Positions 33,783-41,545 of a stretch of DNA of 64,000 nt are shown one piece after another. The translations under genes and the position numbers were made by a program. The number at the start of each line of letters is the position of its first letter. Positions within the stretch are counted from its first letter, which is position 1. Where the stretch lies: the NCBI RefSeq assembly GCF_900890705.1, contig NZ_CAAHFH010000003.1, positions 62,001 to 126,000 of the forward strand, in the 5' to 3' direction. Source of the DNA: Pontiella sulfatireligans (lineage in GTDB: Bacteria > Verrucomicrobiota > Kiritimatiellia > Kiritimatiellales > Pontiellaceae). Below the pieces are notes generated by a model. That model saw nothing but the letters and a program-made list of their open reading frames with translations, searched no databases and was not told the DNA's origin.

Positions 33783-35476
33783 GTTTCAATCCACGCCCCC
33801 CGTGCGAGGGGCGACAAAAGGTTTGTAGTCCCGCCTTTAGGCGGTTGAGTTTCAATCCGCGCCCCCGTGCGGGGGGCGACCCATAGTGGCTACGTGGCAA
33901 TACAGCACGCCAAGTTTCAATCCGCGCCCCCCGTGCGGGGGGCGACAATAATGTTTAATACTGATAATGTTTTTTATCATGTTTCAATCCGCGCCCCCCG
34001 TGCGGGGGGCGACTTGTCTACCGTCGACCACGGATCCAATACAGACCGTTTCAATCCGCGCCCCCCGTGCGGGGGGCGACGGGGCTAGTTTAATGATTTT
34101 GGCCGGGGGGAAGTTTCAATCCGCGCCCCCGCCCCCCGTGCGGGGGGCGACTTGTATGTTACATGATAACTATGGGCTGTATGGGTTTCAATCCGCGCCC
34201 CCCGTGCGGGGGGCGACTATGGTGATGCCGAGTTTGATCAGTTCATGGATGTTTCAATCCGCGCCCCCCGTGCGGGGGGCGACATCACCGCCGGAGTGGG
34301 CCAATACACGAGTCTTGTTTCAATCCGCGCCCCCCGTGCGGGGGGCGACAAACAGCGACAGCAAAAGGCGCTTTCCCGGCGTGTTTCAATCCGCGCCCCC
34401 CGTGCGGGGGGCGACTATGCGCAGGTCATAATAACCCAGCAACCTACGAGTTTCAATCCGCGCCCCCCGTGCGGGGGGCGACCAGATCATTGGAGTTCCT
34501 TTTGTTTTGGTACCAGTTTCAATCCGCGCCCCCCGTGCGGGGGGCGACCTGTAAAAATTCATATGCGTTGGAAAGATCAAAGTTTCAATCCGCGCCCCCC
34601 GTGCGGGGGGCGACGCCATGCCGTTATGACGGAGCAAGGCTTTGTCAGTTTCAATCCGCGCCCCCCGTGCGGGGGGCGACCCAGGCACCGCCAAACGACC
34701 ACACGGATCAACCGTTTCAATCCGCGCCCCCCGTGCGGGGGGCGACTTGTCAATTATATAGCTCCGGTTTCTGAGGCGTTGTTTCAATCCGCGCCCCCCG
34801 TGCGGGGGGCGACGTTCGCGTTTCGCGCTTTCGACTTGATCGGCGGTTTCAATCCGCGCCCCCCGTGCGGGGGGCGACGGGCACGGTAAGCAGTACCTTG
34901 GTACACCCGCGTGTTTCAATCCGCGCCCCCCGTGCGGGGGGCGACTGTATGGGCTGCATTGTAGCGTGTTGTCCGGAGGTTTCAATCCGCGCCCCCCGTG
35001 CGGGGGGCGACCGATTTCACGATTCCTTCATTCCAGCTGGATTTGTTTCAATCCGCGCCCCCCGTGCGGGGGGCGACTCAGGAGGTATATCAGAGCCCGG
35101 AAAATAGATGTGTTTCAATCCGCGCCCCCCGTGCGGGGGGCGACATATCGTCACGTATATTACCGCTAGATACTCTATGTTTCAATCCGCGCCCCCCGTG
35201 CGGGGGGCGACATAACCCCCACGAAATACAAACCCAAAGCAATCAGTTTCAATCCGCGCCCCCCGTGCGGGGGGCGACCTATATCATCGCCCGTAAGCCC
35301 CACATTTTCCAGTTTCAATCCGCGCCCCCCGTGCGGGGGGCGACCGGCGTTGCCGGGGGAATACCCGGCGCGACGGTGTTTCAATCCGCGCCCCCCGTGC
35401 GGGGGGCGACCCAGCTCGGTGGTGGCACCGGCCAGCTTTTCCTGTTTCAATCCGCGCCCCCCGTGCGGGGGGCGAC
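33783..35476 (-). CRISPR. Type I-C CRISPR array, 26 repeats / 25 spacers
   Basis: Typical repeat 33 nt, starting GTTTCAATCCGCGCC on the plus strand with a CCCCCC/GGGGGG hairpin and ending GGGGCGAC; on the minus strand it ends GGATTGAAAC, as expected for type I-C, so crRNA is read from the minus strand. Spacers are 32-34 nt. Repeat starts: 33783, 33849, 33914, 33981, 34048, 34113, 34185, 34251, 34317, 34383, 34450, 34516, 34582, 34648, 34714, 34781, 34846, 34913, 34979, 35045, 35112, 35179, 35246, 35312, 35378, 35444. The one at 33783 has two substitutions and marks the old end; 33849 is 32 nt (one C fewer); 34113 is 39 nt (six extra bases). The leader lies at the right, next to cas2. Confidence 0.99.
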
Positions 35477-35655
35477 GGTGCTGTTGTAAGCGCTTGGGAG
35501 CATGGAGTCAATGGCCGCGTTTGCGCGAACCGTCCGCATTCTGTAATTCAGTATTCAGTTGTCAAAGAACAGAGTTGGTTAGAGCGTTTGCAGAGAACGG
35601 ATTAGCTGGTTTGCGAACCTGCCGGGGTTTTGGCGGAGGCTTGGGGTTCGCAACA
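35477..35655 (-). promoter_or_regulatory. CRISPR leader
   Basis: 179 bases between cas2 and the first (youngest) repeat at 35444-35476. On the minus strand it contains TTCTTTGACAACTG, a motif common in CRISPR leaders, with AT-rich surroundings. The conserved, undecayed repeats lie on this side. It should hold the array promoter and the integration signal; the exact promoter boxes cannot be fixed. Confidence 0.75.
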
Positions 35656-35949
35656 TCAGATGATCAGAGTGCCGCTTTCGAGATTGGGGGTGTCCTTTGC
35701 GCCGTGATGCTCGACCTTTCGCTCCCAGTTGCTGCCGAGGAAATAGAAGCGGAGGGAGTCTTCTTCGGGTTTGTAAAGGCGGAGAAGCTCGGCGCGAAAG
35801 GTGGTCCATTGGGCGGAATCGACGAGGCATTCGAAAACGGAGTTTTGGACCCGCTGGCCATAGTTGAGGCAGGTTTTGGCGATGCGTGCGAGGCGTCGCT
35901 GTCCGGGCTTGTTGATGGTGGATACGTCGTAGCTGACTAAAACTAGCAT
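35656..35949 (-). CDS. cas2: CRISPR-associated endonuclease Cas2
   Basis: 97 residues from ATG 35949 (GGGAG upstream), starting MLVLVSYDVSTI, the usual Cas2 opening with the conserved Asp of the first strand. A longer in-frame start at 36024 would add 25 residues that are only a translation of the local repeat (DLKSELFDLKS), so it is rejected. Cas2 dimerises and bridges Cas1 dimers in spacer acquisition. The length fits type I Cas2. It is the last cas gene before the leader. Confidence 0.95.
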   Translation of the reverse strand: MLVLVSYDVSTINKPGQRRLARIAKTCLNYGQRVQNSVFECLVDSAQWTTFRAELLRLYKPEEDSLRFYFLGSNWERKVEHHGAKDTPNLESGTLII

Positions 35950-35957
35950 AGGACTCC

Positions 35958-36055
35958 CTTTGGGAGATTTGAGATCGAATAGTTCAGATTTCAAATCCCG
36001 CCACTGTGGCTTTGCGTTCATCATCTTTCATTTGAAATCTCATATTTTAGATTCC
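35958..36055. repeat. 'gatttgagat' repeat between cas1 and cas2
   Basis: Contains GGGAGATTTGAGAT, GTTCAGATTTCAAATC, then CATTTGAAATCTCAT, an inverted arrangement. It belongs to the same family as the copies at 37091, 37479, 37982 and 38305. Confidence 0.75.
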
Positions 36056-36056
36056 T

Positions 36057-37079
36057 TCATCGCCAGATGAAGGGAGGATAGGCTTCGAGGTCGCCGCGCA
36101 GGTGGCGGGCGAGGAGCTGGGCCTGCAGGTGCGGGAGGAGGCCGACTTTGCATTTTTCGCCGAGATAGGGATGGGTTATTTCCTCTTGCTTGCGCTTTTG
36201 CCAGGCGTTGAGGAGCTCTTTGCGGGCGGCGTCGGTCATGGAGACGGCGCCGCCGGCGGAGTCGTTGAAATCCTTGGGCTGGATCTGTCGGCGGTTGATG
36301 AGCGATAGCACCAAACGGTCGGCCATGACGGCGCGGAATTCTTCCATGAGGTCGAGCGCGAGGGATGGGCGCCCGGGGCGGTCGGCGTGGAGGAAGCCGA
36401 CGCAGGGGTCGAGGCCGACGCCTTCGAGGGCGGAGCGGCAGTCGTGGACGAGAAGCGTATAGGTAAAGGAGAGCAGCGCGTTTACGGGATCGGTGGGCGG
36501 GCGGCGGTTGCGCCCGGTGAAGGCGAAGGCTTCTTCCTTTGCGGTGACGAGCTGAGGGAAGGCGGCGAAGTAGGAGGCGGCGGCTTCGCCTTCGTTGCCG
36601 CGCAGTTCATCCATGGGCATGGAATTTTCCAACCGGCGTAGGTATTGGGTCAACCGGGATTCGGCGGTTGCAAGTTCGTGGTTTTCGCCGTGGTCGCGTT
36701 GGGCGCGCCGGAGAACGGCACGGGCATTGGCGAGCTTGCCGACGAGCATGTTGCTGGCAATTTTTGACGCGGATTCAGGCTGGTCGGCCACGCGGTATTG
36801 CTCGCGCCGGAGCAGCACGTTGCCGGAGACGGGGCCTTGGATGCGGGCGAGGAATTTGCCGTATTGGGAGAGAAAGGAGACAGCCACGTTGCTTTCGGCG
36901 CAGTGGTGCATGAGGAAGGGGCTCATGGAAACCGCGCCGAAGCAGACGATGCCGTCGAGCGTATGCACGGGAATGCGCAGGCGCGTTTCCTTTTCGACGT
37001 TGACGACGACGGACTGCCCTTCCTTGTGGAGGTAGGCGTTCTGGGTGGTGACGTATAGGGTGTTAAGGTGCTTCTTCAT
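36057..37079 (-). CDS. cas1: CRISPR-associated endonuclease Cas1
   Basis: 340 residues, type I-C Cas1. The N-terminal beta domain begins HLNTLYVTTQNAYLHKEGQ. Metal-binding residues are visible: Glu163 (GNEGEAA), His231 (GFLHADRPGRPSL) and Glu246/247 (LDLMEEFRAVMADRL). Cas1 with Cas2 integrates new spacers at the leader end. No frameshift or missing catalytic residue, so the adaptation module looks functional. The intergenic spaces on both sides contain the small repeat. Confidence 0.97.
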   Translation of the reverse strand: MKKHLNTLYVTTQNAYLHKEGQSVVVNVEKETRLRIPVHTLDGIVCFGAVSMSPFLMHHCAESNVAVSFLSQYGKFLARIQGPVSGNVLLRREQYRVADQPESASKIASNMLVGKLANARAVLRRAQRDHGENHELATAESRLTQYLRRLENSMPMDELRGNEGEAAASYFAAFPQLVTAKEEAFAFTGRNRRPPTDPVNALLSFTYTLLVHDCRSALEGVGLDPCVGFLHADRPGRPSLALDLMEEFRAVMADRLVLSLINRRQIQPKDFNDSAGGAVSMTDAARKELLNAWQKRKQEEITHPYLGEKCKVGLLPHLQAQLLARHLRGDLEAYPPFIWR

Positions 37080-37090
37080 AACGCCTCCGG

Positions 37091-37121
37091 CGATTTGAGA
37101 TTTTATATTTCAGATTTCAGA
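37091..37121. repeat. 'gatttgagat' repeat between cas4 and cas1
   Basis: The short gap between cas4 and cas1 carries CGATTTGAGATTTTATATTT followed by CAGATTTCAGATAA, another copy of the small repeat; it also overlaps the last codons of cas4. Confidence 0.7.
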
Positions 37122-37781
37122 TAACGCATCGGCCAGATAGCTGGCGACTGGCCGATGCGTTTTCGGCATGCAGGTTTCGAGCAGCGAGCAGGCGTCGCAC
37201 TTTTTCTCGTCATATTCGGCGGGCGGCGTTTTTCCGATGCGGATCAGTTCGTGCAGCGCGGCGGCGGTCTGCTCGGTTTCGGCGCGGAGCTCAGGAGTGA
37301 ACTCCACGGCTTGCCGGCGGCGCGGCAAGCCGTAGAAGATGGCGCCCTCCCCGATCTCGACGCCGAGCGTTTCTTCGAGGCAGAGCGCCTGGGCGCAGAG
37401 CTGCACCCAGTCGCAATGCGTCGGCTTCGGGCGGCCGTGCTTGTGCTCCACAGGAAAGACGCGGAGCGTTTGTTCCTGTGATTTGAGATCTGAAATTTGA
37501 AATTTGAAATCTCCAGCCATAGGCTGGAGGCGGAATTCAACCGTGTCCGCCTTGCCGATCAACCCGAGGCGCAGGGAGCGCAGGAGCACGGCATATTCAT
37601 AGCGGATGCCGTCCCGCATTTCGTGCTCGGGACGGTCGACGCGTTCGTGCTGCGCCCGGCCCTCGGCGGTGAAGCGGTTTTCCGTCCACTGCTGTTCGAG
37701 ATGGATCAGGGCGCACTGGCGCGGGCAATAGATGAAATGCTGCAAGGCCGAGAGCGGCAGGAGGTCGGAATCGGAAAACAT
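37110..37781 (-). CDS. cas4: CRISPR-associated exonuclease Cas4 with repeat-derived in-frame insert
   Basis: 223 residues, RecB-like nuclease with a 4Fe-4S cluster. First cluster Cys in FIYCPRQCALIHLEQQW; the three C-terminal Cys in CDACSLLETC. Nuclease core: VEHKHGRPK (E-x-K) and DWVQLCAQALCLEE (QhxxY-like helix). Cas4 trims pre-spacers and selects PAM. The stretch AGDFKFQISDLKSQE just before the VEHK strand is absent from ordinary Cas4 and is encoded by the local repeat (37479-37533), inserted without breaking the frame. Its start codon overlaps the stop of the preceding four-helix-bundle gene (TAATG). Confidence 0.93.
   Translation of the reverse strand: MFSDSDLLPLSALQHFIYCPRQCALIHLEQQWTENRFTAEGRAQHERVDRPEHEMRDGIRYEYAVLLRSLRLGLIGKADTVEFRLQPMAGDFKFQISDLKSQEQTLRVFPVEHKHGRPKPTHCDWVQLCAQALCLEETLGVEIGEGAIFYGLPRRRQAVEFTPELRAETEQTAAALHELIRIGKTPPAEYDEKKCDACSLLETCMPKTHRPVASYLADALSEI
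37479..37533. repeat. 'gatttgagat' repeat inside cas4
   Basis: Reads TGATTTGAGATCTGAAATTT, then GAAATTTGAAATCTCC, then a CCAGCC-AT-AGGCTGG hairpin. Translated in frame it adds FKFQISDLKSQ to Cas4. Confidence 0.85.
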
Positions 37782-38290
37782 TATTCCAGCCCCCGCTCCC
37801 GCTTCAGCTGTTCGAGCCGCTCCTCTTGCTGCCTTTTGAGGTCCTCCATGAACGCCTCGGCCTTTCCTTTTTGCTGATAGGAAGCCTTGGACTGGGCCGT
37901 CAGATGCCGGGTTCCCTTAATGTCCGACTCCTGCAGCGAAAACGCCCAGCCTCCGAGCTGGCGAGAAATGCTTTTCGCCAGCAATCTGAGATCTGAAATT
38001 TGAGATTTCAAATGATCGAACGTGCTTATGCGTTCGATGACATGGCAGATGGAACGCACCTCTCCGGCCGAGCCTTTGGCATAATAGAGGAACTGCAGCA
38101 GCTCCGGCGTAGTTCCCCGCTCAAAGCCTTCGGCAATATTGTTTGGCACCGAAAGCGCCGCCCGCTGGATCTGGTTCGCAATATCGCCCTGCCCGCGGAA
38201 AGACGGATCGCGCGTCGCTTCGAAAACCTTCACCGTCAGTTTAATCCCATCCTTCCAAACCGGAACATCCTCGAAGTTTGCGTATTTCAT
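37781..38290 (-). CDS. Four-helix-bundle protein (23S rRNA IVP/S23-like family) inside the cas operon
   Basis: 169 residues. The N-terminal 115 residues match the four-helix-bundle family once named after 23S rRNA intervening-sequence proteins: FEDVPVWKDGIKLTVKVF, RAALSVPNNIAEGFERG, and LQFLYYAKGSAGEVRS. The C-terminal part is charged and coiled (RQQEERLEQLKRERGLE). HLKSQISDLRLL comes from the local repeat (37982-38013). It stands between cas7 and cas4 and overlaps cas4 by one base. Members of this family have no firm function; some bind nucleic acid. Its place in a type I-C operon is not standard. A passenger gene and a true accessory are both possible. Confidence 0.85.
   Translation of the reverse strand: MKYANFEDVPVWKDGIKLTVKVFEATRDPSFRGQGDIANQIQRAALSVPNNIAEGFERGTTPELLQFLYYAKGSAGEVRSICHVIERISTFDHLKSQISDLRLLAKSISRQLGGWAFSLQESDIKGTRHLTAQSKASYQQKGKAEAFMEDLKRQQEERLEQLKRERGLE
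37982..38013. repeat. 'gatttgagat' repeat inside the four-helix-bundle gene
   Basis: Reads CAATCTGAGATCTGAAATTT then GAGATTTCAAAT; in frame it encodes HLKSQISDLR. Confidence 0.8.
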
Positions 38291-38304
38291 AGGTCGCTTC
38301 GCTC

Positions 38305-38355
38305 CATCTCAAATTTCATATCTGCTATTTCAAACCGCAAGCCCTCCGGCTTGCG
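38305..38355. repeat. 'gatttgagat' repeat between cas7 and the four-helix-bundle gene
   Basis: CATCTCAAATTTCATATCTG then CTATTTCAAA, followed by a hairpin CGCAAGCC-CTCC-GGCTTGCG just next to the cas7 stop codon. Confidence 0.75.
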
Positions 38356-39225
38356 TCAAAGCATCTCGATCAGCTCCACCCCATCAGGAACATCCTGCGG
38401 ATCAATCGGCGAAACAGTGTAGTCATTGAAAGCGCGAGGCGGATTTTCGCCGCAGTTTTTCGCCACCGTCACCAAATTGAACAGCTTCTGCGCAGGAGCG
38501 TTACCGAGTTCGGAAGCATGCTTGAAGACGATCAGCTTCTGCGGGGCCATTTCGCCTCGTGCGGCGGAACGGTCGTGATCGAACATGTTCAGCAACGCAT
38601 CCCAAAACAACGTCAAATCGTCTTCGGAAAACCCGGTCTGCTTGGCCAGTGGCGCAGAGATGAAGCCGTGCACTTCGTAGAGGCCGTAGGGAATGGTGAA
38701 CTTGCGCCCCATAGTGCGGTTGTCGCCTTTTTGTTTTACCGCTTCCGCTTCCGTCGCAACAGCCATGCGGGTGATGGTGTGTTCTCCGGTGAAGATTCGA
38801 TCCTTGCTGCGGGCAAAGCCAAGCTGAACCGGACCGCGCACCTGACCGCAGTTGAATTCCTTCAACGACATCACAGCGCCGAACGTGCGGATATCGAAAA
38901 AGTTTTTACACATCCACGCCCTCGCCTGCTCGGCAGTAGTTGCACCATCCTTTTCTTCTGCCGAAAGCGCATCGTAGGCTTTCTTCTGTTGAGTAGTAAG
39001 AACGGCCTTCTCTTTCACATAAATTTCGAAGGGCGGCTGTTCGCCTTTGGACAATGTGACGTAGTTGCGCACCTTGCGTTTGAGGCAAACATCCGTCACC
39101 AGTCCGTTGCCGGTTTCGGGGTCGATGCGTGGCAGGTTGCCAGCGTCGGGGTCGCCGTTGGGATTGCCGTCCTTCACATCGAACAACAGTACAAATTCAT
39201 AGCGATTATTGATGGGTGTGCTCAT
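38356..39225 (-). CDS. cas7: CRISPR-associated protein Cas7 (Csd2, type I-C)
   Basis: 289 residues. Typical Csd2 opening NRYEFVLLFDVKDGNPNGDP and NLPRIDPETGNGLVTDVCLK, then FFDIRTFGAVMSLKEFNCGQ and VRGPVQLGFARSKDRI. Cas7 copies form the crRNA-binding backbone of the I-C Cascade. It overlaps cas8c by 4 bases (ATGA). Length is normal and no damage is visible. Confidence 0.96.
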   Translation of the reverse strand: MSTPINNRYEFVLLFDVKDGNPNGDPDAGNLPRIDPETGNGLVTDVCLKRKVRNYVTLSKGEQPPFEIYVKEKAVLTTQQKKAYDALSAEEKDGATTAEQARAWMCKNFFDIRTFGAVMSLKEFNCGQVRGPVQLGFARSKDRIFTGEHTITRMAVATEAEAVKQKGDNRTMGRKFTIPYGLYEVHGFISAPLAKQTGFSEDDLTLFWDALLNMFDHDRSAARGEMAPQKLIVFKHASELGNAPAQKLFNLVTVAKNCGENPPRAFNDYTVSPIDPQDVPDGVELIEML

Positions 39226-40952
39226 GCGTCTTCTCCTTGTTCTTCGATTAATTCCTTCTTCGTGAAAAAGTCCTGGCGTTGGTGGTAGTAGCCGATTGAG
39301 AAACGGCCTTGATCTTCGAGGCTGAGGATGGGCGGTATCCCCTCTTTCGGGAGAAGCCCATTCACCTCTCCCAACAACCTATCCAGCCAGACGGTGTTCT
39401 TGCCGGAATTGCGCATCTTTGCCAAGTGATGCACCGAAAGCTGGTCGAGCCGATTAAATGTGACGAGCGGCGAGCTGGTGGCGGCACCGAAATAGGTGTC
39501 GCGTATCGTCTTGTTCAGGCCTTTCCCTTGCGCCTGTTCCTGTATGCGTTCGAGCACGGCGAAAAGCCGGCCGAGCACGTATCCAATGTTGTCGTATGTT
39601 TTATCCAGTCCCATGGAGACCTCCTGTTGATTTGATTTTGAAATACGGGCGTTGCGAACGAGAAATGCTTTTATGATGGATGCACGGGCGAAGCCAACAT
39701 TCTGCTCCGCCTTGCATCGGCGGATGGCGTTGGCGAAGAGCGTGCGAGGATAAGCGGTTCCGGCGAGCACCGCCCGCGCGACATCCCCTCCGAGATTCGG
39801 CGGAATGTTGTCCGCCTTCCGCTCCGTTGCCATTGAAACCAGCAACTGAAACAGCGAGAGAAACTCAGGATCATGAGGCGCGCGAACCATTTCCAAGTCC
39901 AGGAAGTGTTCCACCACCCGCTCCTTAATTTCCTTCACGCTGCCCTCGTACCAAAAGCGGATGGCGATGCGTGCGGCGTTCGGAGCAAGGCCAAGGACAT
40001 AAAACGGCTGGTCTGCCTCTTCGGGCGGAATGCCGGTTTTGACGGCGGACAGCAACCCCTTGATCTTGCTGTAATCCACCGCTTCTTCGCCTTTTTTCGG
40101 GGCAAGGTAGTCGAGAAAGTCCGCCTCGAAACCGCAAGCATTCTTTGCCCAGAACACTGTGCTGGCATCGCCCACCTGCATCCGCTGCTTTTCGGAGGCA
40201 AGCAGATGGTTCAGCGCGGTGGTGTAGGCAAACTCGGTTCGCTGTCCAATCGGAGCATTATTCCCCTGCTTTTTCCCGAATGATTCTACCGAATCGAGAT
40301 TGAAAGAAACGATGTTGGCACCAGAGGACTGCGCACCCCAAACCCCTTTGATCGCCGTATGCAATTTAGCCGGGACATCTTCCTGCCCGCTGACGGAACA
40401 GGTTTGCGTCTCCCCTTCCGGCCCCGCGCTTTCAAGAATTGCGGAAACCACTTTGGAGCGCTGACAAACCAGCTGCATATCTCCGGAAAGCGAAAAGGAA
40501 ATATTTCCGCCCGCCTCTTCGAGATCGTTCCAAACCGCATGGCTGAAAACCGCTTCGAAACTTCCTTTCTTCAGAAATGAAAGAACGGCCTGGATTCCAG
40601 AATCCGCGCAACCATTGAAATTTTGTTCGATTTTTTCAATAAACGCTTCGAGCTGTTTTTCAGCGCGATCCGGCTTTTCGGGATTGTATCCAAAGACATA
40701 CGGAGCTGTATCCCACAGCAGATTGGCGGCAATGCCGGAGGTTTTCTTCACGCCCTTGGGCACAAGCGAAACGCGTCCCTTTCGTTTTTTTCCGGTTCCT
40801 TCACGAATATCACGCAGGTTTTCAAAACTGCCATCCGCGTTCAACACAACGAGGAAGTCGATGGGCTTGCGCTCGAAGCCCGGCGGGGCGATTTCGGTGT
40901 TCGGATCATCGGCCAGGCGCTGATAGTAATCGGCCAGGGCTTTGAGGATCAT
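39222..40952 (-). CDS. cas8c: CRISPR-associated protein Cas8c (Csd1)
   Basis: 576 residues, the large subunit of the type I-C surveillance complex, which recognises the PAM. Opening MILKALADYYQRLADDP and FLVVLNADGSFENLRDIREG are typical; so are GANIVSFNLDSVESFGKKQG and FYVLGLAPNAARIAIRFW. Full length for the family (about 570-600). In type I-C an internal start in this gene can give the small subunit Cas11; a candidate ATG is M444 (SMGLDKTYDNIG) with GGAG just upstream. ATGA overlaps on both sides show tight coupling. Confidence 0.95.
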   Translation of the reverse strand: MILKALADYYQRLADDPNTEIAPPGFERKPIDFLVVLNADGSFENLRDIREGTGKKRKGRVSLVPKGVKKTSGIAANLLWDTAPYVFGYNPEKPDRAEKQLEAFIEKIEQNFNGCADSGIQAVLSFLKKGSFEAVFSHAVWNDLEEAGGNISFSLSGDMQLVCQRSKVVSAILESAGPEGETQTCSVSGQEDVPAKLHTAIKGVWGAQSSGANIVSFNLDSVESFGKKQGNNAPIGQRTEFAYTTALNHLLASEKQRMQVGDASTVFWAKNACGFEADFLDYLAPKKGEEAVDYSKIKGLLSAVKTGIPPEEADQPFYVLGLAPNAARIAIRFWYEGSVKEIKERVVEHFLDLEMVRAPHDPEFLSLFQLLVSMATERKADNIPPNLGGDVARAVLAGTAYPRTLFANAIRRCKAEQNVGFARASIIKAFLVRNARISKSNQQEVSMGLDKTYDNIGYVLGRLFAVLERIQEQAQGKGLNKTIRDTYFGAATSSPLVTFNRLDQLSVHHLAKMRNSGKNTVWLDRLLGEVNGLLPKEGIPPILSLEDQGRFSIGYYHQRQDFFTKKELIEEQGEDA

Positions 40953-41545
40953 GAGCGCACCTCCACGTTTCGCAGGTTGATCGAGCCGTCTTCCATTTGG
41001 GCATGGAAAAACTGGGGCATGGGTTCCGCTCCAGAGTAGTCCATATCGTAGAGCATCCAGCCTAGATCGCGATCGGTTCCAAGGGATGGAAGCGGATCGG
41101 CGTCTTTCGGAATGAACTCAAAATCGACGGGAAATTCGCGACAGCCGAAATAGGGGCGGTGGAAGCAGGCGCCCTTTGAAGCGCGGCGGATAAACATTTC
41201 GGTGAACTTGGTGACGGAGTCCCCTTCCCCGGCTCGTTCGGTCATTTCCAACTCGGCGTGGATGACGTAGGCGACATCACGCAGAAACAACCCCGCCCGT
41301 TGCTGGCGTTCTTTTTCAATAAACAATCCAAGCGGTGTTGAGCTTTCGCCACGAAGATGGGCGGCGGTCGGCTTAGTGGCCTTCTTTCCGACCTCGTTGC
41401 GGCGCACCGATTCCCATTTGATCGGCTTGAGCACGTCGATCTGAAGAATGTTCCACTTGATAGCGGGCTTCCACAGGATCGCCTCCAAGATGCCGCGCGC
41501 AGCGGAGGGCGTCATGACCTCATACGACACGCGCTCCACTTTCAT
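40949..41545 (-). CDS. cas5c: CRISPR-associated protein Cas5c, N-terminally truncated
   Basis: 198 residues from ATG 41545: KVERVSYEVMTPSAARGILE and WKPAIKWNILQIDVLKPI are typical of Cas5c (Cas5d), which processes pre-crRNA in type I-C. Family members start about 20 residues earlier with a first strand ending in ...GDxACFTRPEMKVERVSY. Here the frame upstream of this ATG still encodes SGENACFTRPE, but it meets a TGA after KGH and has no start codon. So the first strand of the RRM-like fold is missing. His in YVIHAELEM remains. The stop of the shortened cas3 overlaps the start (ATGA). Activity is doubtful. Confidence 0.88.
   Translation of the reverse strand: MKVERVSYEVMTPSAARGILEAILWKPAIKWNILQIDVLKPIKWESVRRNEVGKKATKPTAAHLRGESSTPLGLFIEKERQQRAGLFLRDVAYVIHAELEMTERAGEGDSVTKFTEMFIRRASKGACFHRPYFGCREFPVDFEFIPKDADPLPSLGTDRDLGWMLYDMDYSGAEPMPQFFHAQMEDGSINLRNVEVRS

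Noticed and set aside
33867..35940. Several open frames within the CRISPR array
   Set aside because: They are translations of repeats and spacers (repeated SAPPVRGAT / NPRPPCGGR) and not proteins.
35950..36024. Longer N-terminus for Cas2
   Set aside because: The added 25 residues are a translation of the local repeat; the internal ATG at 35949 has a good ribosome-binding site and gives the normal Cas2 start.
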